From: Myxococcota bacterium
Lineage (GTDB): Bacteria > Myxococcota_A > Polyangia > JAAYKL01
Direction: 5' to 3'
Length of the DNA: 39,593 nt
NCBI GenBank assembly: GCA_030065855.1
Contig: JASJCT010000053.1
Location: 1-39,593 of the forward strand
Below the pieces are notes generated by a model, which was not told the origin of the DNA, ran no database searches, and saw nothing but the letters and a program-made list of their open reading frames with translations. Each line of letters starts with the position of its first letter. Within the stretch, counting starts at the first letter, position 1. This document shows, piece after piece, positions 17,526 through 26,389 of the stretch. A program made the position numbers and the translations under genes.

Positions 17526-18353
17526 CTAGCTCTCAATGAGCTTTACACTGCCATTAACAGTGCTGAATTTGATCTTAGCACCACCAGATCCAAGCGTTGT
17601 CCGTGCATGCTTACCCACACTGCCTTGGATCATGACCGGAAACCCAAAATCAACTGCACCGTTAACAGTCTTGGTCTCGAGCTCCGCAGAGTAGTTTTTC
17701 GGCATTTGTATCTTCAGGCTGCCGTTGGTCGTGCTGACAGCCAGGCCACTGCCGCGCCACCTGTCGCCTTTTAGGGCAACAGACACGGATCCGTTTACGG
17801 ACTTGACGCTGACATCCCCGCTCAGCCCGACGAGCTTCACACCGCCGTTTACAGCGCGGGCATCGATGTTGCCGCTAACAGTATCGATACCGATCTGACC
17901 GTTGAGCGCTTTTAATCGCAGGTTGGCTGCCTTGGGTACCTGAATATCGAAGTCCACTGAAAAGCCGCGACCGTTTCCGCTAATCCTTGGGCCGTGGGCC
18001 TGAATCACCTGGTCTTTGGCCAGTATCTCGATTTGGTTTAGGAGTTCCTTTGCACTGGCTGGGTCACTGTCCCAAACGCGTATCCGCGCAACGACTTGGA
18101 TGTGGTCTTTGTCCCACCCCTCTACATGGATACTGCCATTGAGGTGGGCATTCACGCCGATGACATCCCACTTCTCTTTGATTGTAAAAGTGCGCTCTTC
18201 ACAGGTAGATTTGCTAGCATCTCCAGCATTCCGAGTACAGGGTACAGCTTGATCTGCGGCCTTGTATTTATCCGCGGTTAAGCCGGGTCGGGTATGGCAG
18301 GCGATAATCGCCAAGCCGATAACTGCCAAGCCGATGTTTCTTTTTACCTCCAT
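17526..18353 (-). CDS. DUF4097-type lipoprotein (adhesin-like beta-helix)
   Basis: The 275-residue protein has a lipoprotein signal (lipobox LAIIAC) and a body of short beta repeats built around NG, for example LKALNGQIGI, ARAVNGGVKL, VKSVNGSVSV, TTNGSLKI, KTVNGAVDF and STVNGSVKL. This is typical of DUF4097 (putative adhesin, right-handed beta-helix). Members are widespread, often near membrane stress regulators, with no assigned activity. GGAGG lies a few nt upstream of the ATG. It precedes the C25 peptidase gene by 82 nt on the same strand, so they may be cotranscribed. The molecular role is unknown. Confidence 0.8.
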   Translation of the reverse strand: MEVKRNIGLAVIGLAIIACHTRPGLTADKYKAADQAVPCTRNAGDASKSTCEERTFTIKEKWDVIGVNAHLNGSIHVEGWDKDHIQVVARIRVWDSDPASAKELLNQIEILAKDQVIQAHGPRISGNGRGFSVDFDIQVPKAANLRLKALNGQIGIDTVSGNIDARAVNGGVKLVGLSGDVSVKSVNGSVSVALKGDRWRGSGLAVSTTNGSLKIQMPKNYSAELETKTVNGAVDFGFPVMIQGSVGKHARTTLGSGGAKIKFSTVNGSVKLIES

Positions 18354-18425
18354 AGAGAACCTCCGTGTTTGTTGTCTCCCCCATAGACGACAGAGGCGGA
18401 AAAAGCGTTGCCTATAAAATTCAGG

Positions 18426-20516
18426 TTAGTTAGCGGTGCCTATTTGGTTCATTAAGGAGTCGAGCGCTTTGCGGGTTTCTACCAATTTTTCCATGTTGTC
18501 TAACACGGTATCTGCCGAAGCGCTCAGGTAGTCTGCAGCTGCTTTGAGTTGGTCCACTGCCACGGCCACCTCGTGCACTGTGGCTTTTTGCTTTTGAGAG
18601 GCGTCCGCGATAACGTCCACCTGCCGAGATGTCTCTCCAAATGTTCCAGAGATGTTGCCAATAGCTGTTTCAACGCTGCGCAGCTGATCCACCTGATGCC
18701 CAATAAGGCGGGTGGTTTCCCGGGTGTTCACTGTGCTGCCCTGGGCTTTGCGGCGAATATCCGCTAGCAGTCCATGGCTGTGCGTCAGATACGAATCAAT
18801 GCTGTGAATCATCGAGCGCAGCTCACTCGCAATCACCCGAAATCCCCTGCCCCGTTTGCCCGCATGCACTGCCTGAATAGCCGCGTTGATGGCGAGAATA
18901 TTGATTTGCTGGGCGATTTCCCGAATAAAGACGAGTATTTCCTCGGTATTGCTTATCTTTGTCGATAGATCGCCGATTTCAACTTCCAGTTGCTCGATCA
19001 TCGGCATGGTCTGGGAAAAGCCCTTGGTCACTTGGTTCAGATTCTTTGCGCTCGCAATGGCAGCGGCGTCTGTTTTGGCTGAGATATCCCTGCTTTGAAG
19101 CGCCGCAATGGTCATCTCATCTGCGGTCTGCTTGACGCTTTCGATGGACAGGCCAACCCTTTTCGCGGTTATCGCATGCTCAGAAGCCTGATCGGCAACG
19201 CTCTGGGAGACCTCGGACAGATCAGCCACCACGTGCTGGATTTGGGGCTGAATCCCCTTAATGGTCTCAAGGAGCGCTGCCTGCTGCTTGCCCGTGGCCT
19301 CGGTGGCTCTGAATGTGATATTAACGAGATCTGCCATACCAAACGCCATTAGCACTGAATGGGCTAATGAGCCGATTTGGAACCCCCATTCTGAGATGAA
19401 CATGCTCGGGAATAAGCCAAGTGCTTTAAATCCATAAAAGCATCCCAGAAACTGTATCGCTGTCCAGGACAGTAAATAGAACCGCGCGCCTTGGAAACCA
19501 TTTCGATAAGAAATAATCCCAACGAGCCACATCAGAAGCGCTGCACCCATTGTTACAACAACCGCTATTACTATCATGTAGTAGTATTTGAAAAAAAGAG
19601 AAAGGACGGCAATGGCAAGGATCGCAACGATAACTATGTTCGTTAATTTGACAAAACGCCGTGCGTTTTTTCTGATATTTAAGAACACTTTTGCAAATTG
19701 CATAGCAAAAACAAGGCCTATTGTTTCAAAAAATGCAATTGAATCCCTTGCCCACCAAAGTGAATCTTGATTGATATACGCGTGCGAAAAGCCATTTAGG
19801 GAAAATTGGAACAAGAAGTGTAGAAAGAACAGTGTCACAACATAATAGAGATGCGTGAGATCTCTAGTTGACAGATATATAAACAAGTAAAAGATAATCA
19901 TAGAAAAAATAAAACCGTAATAAATACCGAGAAAGAGCTGGTTTGTATGTTTCTTTTTAGCAAATCGCTTGGGCGATAGAATTGACAGAATCACAGCTAA
20001 AGAATCTTCACTTTCCACACGAAGATAGTACATATGTTCTGAATCAGCAGGAATATCCAAATGAAAGGCAAAACTCCTGTAATCTTCATCTTTAGCTGAA
20101 AATGGCAGGAATCTCCCACCGTGTTTGAAGCGCTTATTTCCATATAAGCTAGGAATATAGATTTGTATATCATCTGTTAAGGGATAGTCATTTAACAGTA
20201 TCCATCTTTTTGTGTTATTATCGCTCGCCTTAAGTTTAAATCTCAACCAATATGCAGAAGACGTATATCCAAAATTCAGGTATTTTTGGTCACTGGGAAT
20301 AAATTTTTTATTGAGTTCAGGAGAAATGACCTCGTCAATAGTAAGATCCTTATTTTTATCTTCGAGGTACTCGATATACTCTCCTATAATATATTCACCC
20401 TGGCCTTCACTTAACACAATCGGGGTTAACGCGAGAAGCGGCGGCGTATAGATCAATATAATGAGAGAGAAAACGGATGCCGTAAATGATGCTTTTCTAA
20501 CAATTGTCTTGCTCAA
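18426..20516 (-). CDS. 7TMR-DISM receptor fused to a methyl-accepting-chemotaxis-type signalling domain
   Basis: I use the TTG at 20516, which has AGGGA about 8 nt upstream and directly precedes a signal peptide; the frame is open to 20645. The product is about 696 residues. An extracellular 7TMR-DISMED2-like sensor domain (YTSSAYWLRFKL ... WILLNDYPLTDDIQIYI) is followed by about seven membrane helices. Then comes a long helical cytoplasmic part with the chemoreceptor hairpin signature EIAQQINILAINAAIQAVHA and GRGFRVIASELRSM. The hairpin is divergent from canonical receptors (Gln and Val where Glu and Ala are usual), and no CheA or CheW gene is nearby. It probably senses an external ligand, perhaps a carbohydrate, and signals through an array or another partner. 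Confidence 0.8.
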   Translation of the reverse strand: MSKTIVRKASFTASVFSLIILIYTPPLLALTPIVLSEGQGEYIIGEYIEYLEDKNKDLTIDEVISPELNKKFIPSDQKYLNFGYTSSAYWLRFKLKASDNNTKRWILLNDYPLTDDIQIYIPSLYGNKRFKHGGRFLPFSAKDEDYRSFAFHLDIPADSEHMYYLRVESEDSLAVILSILSPKRFAKKKHTNQLFLGIYYGFIFSMIIFYLFIYLSTRDLTHLYYVVTLFFLHFLFQFSLNGFSHAYINQDSLWWARDSIAFFETIGLVFAMQFAKVFLNIRKNARRFVKLTNIVIVAILAIAVLSLFFKYYYMIVIAVVVTMGAALLMWLVGIISYRNGFQGARFYLLSWTAIQFLGCFYGFKALGLFPSMFISEWGFQIGSLAHSVLMAFGMADLVNITFRATEATGKQQAALLETIKGIQPQIQHVVADLSEVSQSVADQASEHAITAKRVGLSIESVKQTADEMTIAALQSRDISAKTDAAAIASAKNLNQVTKGFSQTMPMIEQLEVEIGDLSTKISNTEEILVFIREIAQQINILAINAAIQAVHAGKRGRGFRVIASELRSMIHSIDSYLTHSHGLLADIRRKAQGSTVNTRETTRLIGHQVDQLRSVETAIGNISGTFGETSRQVDVIADASQKQKATVHEVAVAVDQLKAAADYLSASADTVLDNMEKLVETRKALDSLMNQIGTAN

Positions 20517-20666
20517 TATAGTTTCCCTAAATCCTTTGGCGGGTATTTGTTTTAGTAGCACAAAAATCTGAATTCGGCCTTTACAGCTGACCTCTTGTTG
20601 CTGATTCCAGCTTATCCTGAAAAGTAAAACTCGATCAAGAAACAAACTGATCGTTGTTGCCGCAAA

Positions 20667-20701
20667 GCGGCGAAAGAATAAAGCCTGGCGGCTTTAGCCC
20701 C
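20667..20701 (+). repeat. REP-like 35-nt repeat, left copy
   Basis: It begins GCGGCGAAAGAATAAAGCC and contains a perfect 7-bp stem (TAAAGCC/GGCTTTA). It matches the sequence at 26617-26651 at about 28 of 35 positions, same orientation. Confidence 0.6.
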
Positions 20702-20851
20702 AGGGCACGTCGAGCAGAAATAAATTCTCCACGCTGAAGGCGCGGAGGAACTCTTGCATGCCAAATGGCAGCGCCCCTTCAGGGCACGTGTTTTCCTTTT
20801 GGGGGTTTACCCTGAGATTGGAAACCTTTACCCCGGGGGTCCGGTGTAGGT

Positions 20852-20985
20852 AGAGCCCTCCCCCTTGAAAAAGGGGGCCGGGGGGATTTCCATAAATGAA
20901 AGAAAGAGTAGACCCTGATAAAAAAGGACAATTGGACGTTTAAAAAGCCCCCTACCCCCCTTCGTCGAAGGGGGAATAGCGGCTC
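20852..20985. repeat. Inverted pair of related elements (MITE-like)
   Basis: The segment starting AGAGCCCTCCCCCTTG (about 20852-20890) recurs in inverse orientation at about 20943-20985, ending CGGCTCT. A 52-bp AT-rich spacer lies between. Both copies carry a CCCCCTT hairpin. The structure resembles a miniature inverted-repeat element, but no target-site duplication was identified. Confidence 0.5.
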
Positions 20986-21021
20986 TTGCTCCCACTAATC
21001 ACTGGCGTAGCCATTGTTCAT

Positions 21022-21041
21022 ACCACTGGCATGCCAGTGGT
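21022..21041. repeat. Perfect 20-bp palindrome
   Basis: ACCACTGGCATGCCAGTGGT reads the same on both strands. It could be an operator-like site, a hairpin or part of a repeat; it lies 95 bp beyond the stop of the STAND gene. Confidence 0.7.
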
Positions 21042-21135
21042 TTTCTCCTTCGAATCAGCAAGTCGGTGCTCAGGAAAATCAACAACAGAGGATAGCACTG
21101 AGCAAGTAATCTAAAGGAAACAACAAGAATTTAGT

Positions 21136-24100
21136 CTATAGGGCATTTCCTACAATCTTCGCGAGCAGATTTGCAGCCCAACGTTCCAGCATAGTATCAC
21201 ATTCGATGCGCTTAGAATCTCTTAATCGCTCGTATTGCGGGTAGAGTCGGTCAGCGAACATTGTGTACTCGAACTCGGCGACTTCCCTTAAGAACTCGAT
21301 GTAGGAAGAAGGCTTCGAACGGTTTAGCCTGACACGTTCAGCGATGATTGCTCCCCAAAATTGCAGAGTATCTGCCCAGTACCTTCTCCCCAGGCCAGGC
21401 TTTACATCAATGTTCCAGTCCATTAATGACTTCTGATCCTGTCGGCTGAGGTATCGTGCAACGAGATAGCGGTGTACACGTTCATGGGAGAACTTATACG
21501 ACAGATTGTCGCCCTTTTGGCGAGGTGTGAGAAGCCCGCTATCCACTGCTGGAAGGCAAATTTCTTCATCAGGTAACGCGTCGGACGGATTGAATTGATC
21601 TTGATTATCGCAGAATCGCTTCCATGCCTCCTCCTCAAGATTTAGTAATTTCGGATTACTGGCAATGGGCGTGCAAAGGTCCTCGTATATATCAAGGGGG
21701 GATGGCGGCAACTCACCGTTTCTTTCAATGTATTTAGCGAGCAGTTTTGAAGATTGCGGTAGTTGGCTGAGGTCTGTCAGATGCTCTGCCTTTAACACGA
21801 CTTCAAGCCAGTTCTCCGGCAAGATTTTCTTGAGCTGGTCTCGGCCGAATGGTTCCAGCGTAATGGGCATCAAGTCGATGTTGTCCCAGTTCGGCTTGAA
21901 TTGCGATGTGACAACTATCACGTTTCGCCTTGCCATCTTACGAACAAATTCTCTGGTGACATTGGGCGTTGAGTCTTCGTTGACTGCGTCAAGCAGAATC
22001 AGAAATCTACCGCGGCTAAGCAGATCCCCAGCCCTCTCCATGTCGCTAGATTTATCCGATGAAAGCGGCACGTCGCCATACTGATTCAACATCGAAGTCG
22101 CCTCGCTTGCCGGCGATAGTTCACTACCCAGGCGAATGAGGAATGGAGACCAGCCTTTCTCAAGTGCTACTCGAGCCCAGTTCTCCACTAACGCAGTCTT
22201 CCCAAGACCCGATGGACCTTGGACGAGCCATACACCTCCATTGCGATGAGATAGTACCGTGTCAAGGGTACGAACCCAAAGAAGCTCCCCAATATCACTT
22301 CCAGATTCAAACTCGATTCGATCTTTTTCAGAATCGATTATCCGGATTGTTGGCGGAACGTAGGCGCTAGCTCGCCACTTGCGCAAGCCTGGAGAGTCTG
22401 CCAAGTTTCTACGGTAGTCGCGCAATAGCGCGTTTCGAATCGGTCGAACCAAGAAAATGAGTGCATCAATAATCAGGTACTTACCGACAACTAGTCCGAG
22501 GATCTGTGATCCCACTCGATGTAGAATTACTGAGCGGGCCCAGCCAAATTTTGTAGCGAGTAGCACAGAAAGCAGGTTTAGAAGTAAAAATCCGCCAATT
22601 AGTATGATGCCCCACTGCGTCTTCGGCGTTACTTGATTTCTGATCTCGAACGGTGTATCGAAATCGACGTTCACTCCTGAATCAGATCGCCCCATATTGG
22701 CAGTAACACGCAATCGATACTCGCCCTCTGGAAGGCTCAGAAGAGCGATTTTATCTGTGAAACTGAACTCGAAAACACTATCCGAATCGTTATACTGATC
22801 AACTTCGTAATAAGTAGGATTCAAATATGTATTCCCTGCACTATCAACAATGTTAATGCCGCGGATATTGTTAACACGCTGTTGGAACTTAACTCCAAAT
22901 GTTCCGTTCAATTGAGACAACTGACCTTGTTTAATTGCAAATAGAACAGCTGATTTGATGGGAACTTCCACTACCTTGATAGAGACTCCTCTGCTCACTA
23001 CCCAACCCTGTGTAGCCTTGTTGTTAAGCCAAAGGGCCCAGAGGTCGACGTCGGATACGCTACTGGCTTTTTCATCTAATTCCCAACCGTTTTCGAGCAT
23101 GTAACGTATAACCGTACCGTTCTCGCCCACAGCCCAGCCCAATGTACCCTCAGTGTTGAGGCAAAGGGCTCTGAGATCGACGTAGGATACGCCACTGGCT
23201 TTTTCATCTAATTCCCAGCCGTTCTCGTGGGTGTATCGTAGCACACTACCGTGATCACCCACTGCCCAGCCTTGCGTAGTCTCTTTATTGAGCCAAAGGG
23301 CCCAGAGATCGGCGTCAATGAAACTATTGGCTTTTCTATTTACTGTCCAACCGTTTTCGGCCGTGTATCGTAGAATCGTACCGCTCTCACCTACCGCCCA
23401 ACCCTGCGTGCCCCCATCATTGAACCAAAGAGCCGTAAGGTCAGCGTAGGATACGCTACTGGCTTTCTCATCAAATCTCCAACCGTTTTCGAACGTATAT
23501 CGTAGAATCGCACCTCTCTCACCTACAGCCCAACCCTGCGTTGCCTCGTTGTTAAGCCAGAGTCCCAAAAGATCTTCATCTTTTATGATACTAGCATTTT
23601 CATCTAGTTCCCAACCGTTTTCGAGTGTATATCGAACAACCGCACCATCAATACCTACAGCCCAACCCTGCGTTGCCTCGTCATTAAGCCAAAGAGCAAG
23701 AAGGTAGGCGTTGGGTACCTCGCTGGCTTTTTCATCTAACTTCCAGCCGTCCTCGAAGGTGTATCGTAGAATCGCACCGTCAATACCTACAGCCCAACCC
23801 TGCGTTGCCTCGTCATTGAGCCAAAGGGCCGTAATGTTGCTGCTGGATACTCCACTCGCTGTAGCGTCACGTTGCCAACCGTTCTCGAGCGTATATCGAA
23901 TAATCTCCCCATCAACACCCACAGCCCAACCTTGTGTACTCTTTTCGTTGAGCCAAAGAGCAAAAAGGTGGGAGCTCGATACGCGGTTGTTTTCTTTATC
24001 TAATTTCCAGTCGTTCTCGAGCGTATATCGAACGACTGTACCGTCAAGACCGACCGCCCAACCCTGCGTTGCCTCGTTGTTGAACCAAAGGGCCCAGAGG

Positions 24101-24990
24101 CTGGAGTCGGTCACTCTGCTGGCTACTACGTCATATTTCCAGCCGTTTTCGAGTGTGTATTGTAGAATTGCACCGTCAATACCTGCCGCCCAACCCTGCG
24201 TTGCCTCGTTGTTGAACCAAAGAGTCGTAATGTTGTTGCGGGATAGACTGCTGGCTATTTCATCTAATGCCCAGCCGTTTTCGAGTGTGTATTGTAGAAC
24301 CGTACCGTACTCGCCCACCGCCCAACCCCGCGTGCCCTCGTCATTGAGCCAAAGGGCAAGCAGGTGAGAGTTGGATACATTGCTGGCTATTTCATCTAAT
24401 GCCCAGCCGTTTTCGAGTGTGTATTGTAGAACCGTACCGTACTCGCCCACCGCCCAACCCCGCGTGCCCTCGTCATTGAGCCAAAGGGCCCTGAGGTCGG
24501 CGTCAGTGGCACTGTTGGATTTTTCATCTAATTTCCAACCGTTCTCGGACGTGTATCGTAGAACCGTACCGTACTCGCCCACTGCCCAACCCTGCGTGCC
24601 CCCGTTATTGAGCCAAAGGCCCCAAAGGTCGGCCTCTGATGCGCTAGTGGTTTTTTTATCTTTTTTCCAGCCGTTTTCTAACGCATATCGTAGAATCTCA
24701 CCTTTCTCACCGACCGCCCAACCCTGCGTGCCCTCGTTATCGAGCCAAAGGGCCCTGAGATGGGCGTCGGTGACACCGCTGGTCTTCTCATCACGTTGCC
24801 ATTCGATAAGGTGATTTGGACTATCAACTGCTACGCTGAGTACCAGGTCCTTCGCATCTGTAGCCTGCGGATATTCCCTGCATGCAATGGTGAGAATTGA
24901 TAACAGCCCGAGAAGCCCCTTAGCCATGTGGAGGTAATTCAAACGCCCCCTCGCTTTCGCCTGAAAACCCAAGATTCCGACCAATTCCAT
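21136..24990 (-). CDS. Transmembrane STAND/NACHT-type NTPase with fourteen 44-residue WAVG (Ycf48-like) repeats
   Basis: The 1284-residue protein has an N-terminal signal with lipobox LTIAC (residues about 22-37; a start at 24927 is also possible). Fourteen tandem repeats follow from Trp64 to about 663, each 44 residues (W.LDE.AS.....L.ALWLN.E.TQGWAVG..G...RYT.ENG) and the last partial. WAVG..G resembles Ycf48/BNR-type propeller blades. Next come an Ig-like beta domain (about 680-785), a strong membrane helix (793-813), a second weaker hydrophobic segment (827-848) and a cytoplasmic NTPase. The NTPase has Walker A GPSGLGKT (Lys931), Walker B FLILLDAVNED (Asp1001), VIVVTSQ and a STAND-type helical motif FSHERVHRYLVARYL. 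No known effector domain is seen. Inference: an external ligand sensor coupled to an internal STAND switch. Confidence 0.85.
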   Translation of the reverse strand: MELVGILGFQAKARGRLNYLHMAKGLLGLLSILTIACREYPQATDAKDLVLSVAVDSPNHLIEWQRDEKTSGVTDAHLRALWLDNEGTQGWAVGEKGEILRYALENGWKKDKKTTSASEADLWGLWLNNGGTQGWAVGEYGTVLRYTSENGWKLDEKSNSATDADLRALWLNDEGTRGWAVGEYGTVLQYTLENGWALDEIASNVSNSHLLALWLNDEGTRGWAVGEYGTVLQYTLENGWALDEIASSLSRNNITTLWFNNEATQGWAAGIDGAILQYTLENGWKYDVVASRVTDSSLWALWFNNEATQGWAVGLDGTVVRYTLENDWKLDKENNRVSSSHLFALWLNEKSTQGWAVGVDGEIIRYTLENGWQRDATASGVSSSNITALWLNDEATQGWAVGIDGAILRYTFEDGWKLDEKASEVPNAYLLALWLNDEATQGWAVGIDGAVVRYTLENGWELDENASIIKDEDLLGLWLNNEATQGWAVGERGAILRYTFENGWRFDEKASSVSYADLTALWFNDGGTQGWAVGESGTILRYTAENGWTVNRKANSFIDADLWALWLNKETTQGWAVGDHGSVLRYTHENGWELDEKASGVSYVDLRALCLNTEGTLGWAVGENGTVIRYMLENGWELDEKASSVSDVDLWALWLNNKATQGWVVSRGVSIKVVEVPIKSAVLFAIKQGQLSQLNGTFGVKFQQRVNNIRGINIVDSAGNTYLNPTYYEVDQYNDSDSVFEFSFTDKIALLSLPEGEYRLRVTANMGRSDSGVNVDFDTPFEIRNQVTPKTQWGIILIGGFLLLNLLSVLLATKFGWARSVILHRVGSQILGLVVGKYLIIDALIFLVRPIRNALLRDYRRNLADSPGLRKWRASAYVPPTIRIIDSEKDRIEFESGSDIGELLWVRTLDTVLSHRNGGVWLVQGPSGLGKTALVENWARVALEKGWSPFLIRLGSELSPASEATSMLNQYGDVPLSSDKSSDMERAGDLLSRGRFLILLDAVNEDSTPNVTREFVRKMARRNVIVVTSQFKPNWDNIDLMPITLEPFGRDQLKKILPENWLEVVLKAEHLTDLSQLPQSSKLLAKYIERNGELPPSPLDIYEDLCTPIASNPKLLNLEEEAWKRFCDNQDQFNPSDALPDEEICLPAVDSGLLTPRQKGDNLSYKFSHERVHRYLVARYLSRQDQKSLMDWNIDVKPGLGRRYWADTLQFWGAIIAERVRLNRSKPSSYIEFLREVAEFEYTMFADRLYPQYERLRDSKRIECDTMLERWAANLLAKIVGNAL
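23002..24801 (-). repeat. Fourteen tandem 132-bp coding repeats
   Basis: All complete units are exactly 132 bp. The third to fifth are nearly identical over long stretches (the WALDEIAS and GTVLQYTLENG blocks recur), while others differ mainly in residues 7-16 of the unit. The pattern suggests amplification by recombination, followed by variation concentrated at certain positions. Confidence 0.85.
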
Positions 24991-25290
24991 TATTCATTCC
25001 GTCGATTTTCAGTGAACACCGACCTCAAGTCAATGCATTCGACCATTCGAACTCCACGCTCGGTCCGTCTTGGTCGGAACTCTGCACCAAGTCTAGAATG
25101 ATGGACGTACTTATCCGCAGAGCCTTTCCAGCTCTGCCTTTTCTCTTGGCCTAATTTGCGTCGCCGCGTGAAAGCTGAATCCTCTGCATGCGAAACACAA
25201 TGGTCCAGTCTGCACCGCTTCGGCGGGATCCGACAGCACTCCCAGAACTCGTCGACCCACCCTGTCCCCCGTGGACACCAGGCCCAATCG
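24991..25290. other. Intergenic interval upstream of the STAND gene
   Basis: No coding region is supported. It should contain the STAND promoter. I found no convincing sigma-70 elements, operator or small RNA gene by eye. Confidence 0.4.
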
Positions 25291-26303
25291 CTACAGACGA
25301 TGATTGGTATCGCCGGAATCCGTGATCGGCTTCAATCGAATCGATTTCCGGTACTTTCTCGCAGCTCGTTTCGCCAAAGCAGTGGCCTTCTCTAGTGCAT
25401 GTTCCGCATCCACTTCTACGTCGGGCTTGACACCGATACCCTCCCAGTTGGTCTTCGTAACTGGATTGATGGCTTTGCCGGTCGAGACAAAGATGCCCAA
25501 ATGAGGAGAGATGTCGAATACTTCTCCAGGGTTCGCACCACCACCGGTCGTCTCTCCGACGATTGTCGCTCGCTTGCGAGTCTGGAGGTTATAGGTAAAC
25601 TCCTCCGCGCCGGAGAAGGTCCGATCTGAGGTGAGCACGAATACTGGGACGTCGGGGCGTTTTTTTCCATCGATCTCATCGAGCGTCCAGAACTCTTCAG
25701 TACGATCACCCGCGCGCCAGTACAGGCTATGATGGCGTCTACCTTGGTGATTATCTTGAGCCGTTGTTCCCCGGTTAGTGCTTCGGGATCAAGGTCCGCG
25801 AGGGCGGGATCTGGCGGGCCATTAGTGGGTCTGAACAAGATACCGTTGAACTTGTGAGGGGGTACTGCCTCAACGCTTAGGGAGAGCCGCAACCACTCCT
25901 GGTTGGCGGACGATTGCAGATACAGTTCGGCCTCAAAATTCGTCTTGGCAGATGCATGGCGGAGAACGAGTGCAGGGAGATTGTTCCAGATACCCGTAAT
26001 AACCTGGGTATGGACATCCATGAGAGCCATATCACGGAACGACTCTTCGAAGTTCGTGGAAACGAAGGCTTCAATAGTACGCTCATCCGCCTTGTTGAGA
26101 AACGCGACGAACTCCTGACCCCGTCGCCCGACTGGGTTGTCAGGAAAGGCGACTGCCTCTTCCTCCTGTGCCCCGTTCTTTTCCTGTTCTGTGGTGACTA
26201 CCAGTTCCTCTGGCTTCCGCGTTGGTTCGGGTTTGTATTTTCCTCATCCGCTGCCTATTACGAATAGGAGTGTGAGAAGCAGTTCTACAGATGGGCCGGA
26301 CAT
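25291..26303 (-). pseudogene. Decayed S41-family peptidase lipoprotein gene
   Basis: Reading from the ATG at 26303, the frame gives a lipoprotein-type signal (LLLTLLFVIGSG) that is interrupted by TGA (26246-26244) exactly where the lipobox Cys is expected. The frame continues as GKYKPEPTRKPEELVV and then ADERTIEAFVSTNFEESF with the N-terminal domain usual in this family, until about 25730. There it switches frame into the C-terminal S41 part: LYWRAGDRTEEFWTLDE, VLTSDRTFSGAEEF with the catalytic Ser, IVGETTGGGANPG and NPVTKTNWEGIGVKPDVEV. The part between, normally about 100-150 residues, is missing. One nonsense codon, one deletion and one frameshift make it a clear pseudogene. Confidence 0.8.
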
Positions 26304-26389
26304 ACGGCGACTACTTTTCCAGAAGAGAGCATGTTCGCTCATTGTTTACCTTTCGTAATATCTCGTGCGATGGCCTAAAGACTTCAAAA

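Larger units (their letters stand above)
20646..21135. repeat. Gene-free interval packed with palindromes and REP-like repeats
   Basis: No gene is supported over 490 bp. Hairpins seen are GCCGC-AAA-GCGGC (20659-20671), TAAAGCC-TGGC-GGCTTTA (20679-20696), CCCCCTT-GAAA-AAGGGGG (20860-20877), CCCCCTTC-GTC-GAAGGGGG (20956-20974) and a perfect 20-bp palindrome (21022-21041). The C/G-run hairpins between the tail-to-head genes could also stop transcription of the STAND gene on the minus strand. Confidence 0.75.

Noticed and set aside
23002..24801. Regular repeats considered as a CRISPR array
   Set aside because: The units are 132 bp, contiguous and coding, without spacers.
23711..24814. Two plus-strand open frames of 218 and 147 codons opposite the STAND repeats
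   Set aside because: They are generated by the 132-bp repeat on the other strand and contain only its antisense translation.
26244..26246. TGA read as selenocysteine or as a recoded Cys
   Set aside because: No SECIS-like hairpin was evident, and the same gene carries a deletion and frameshift, so decay is simpler.
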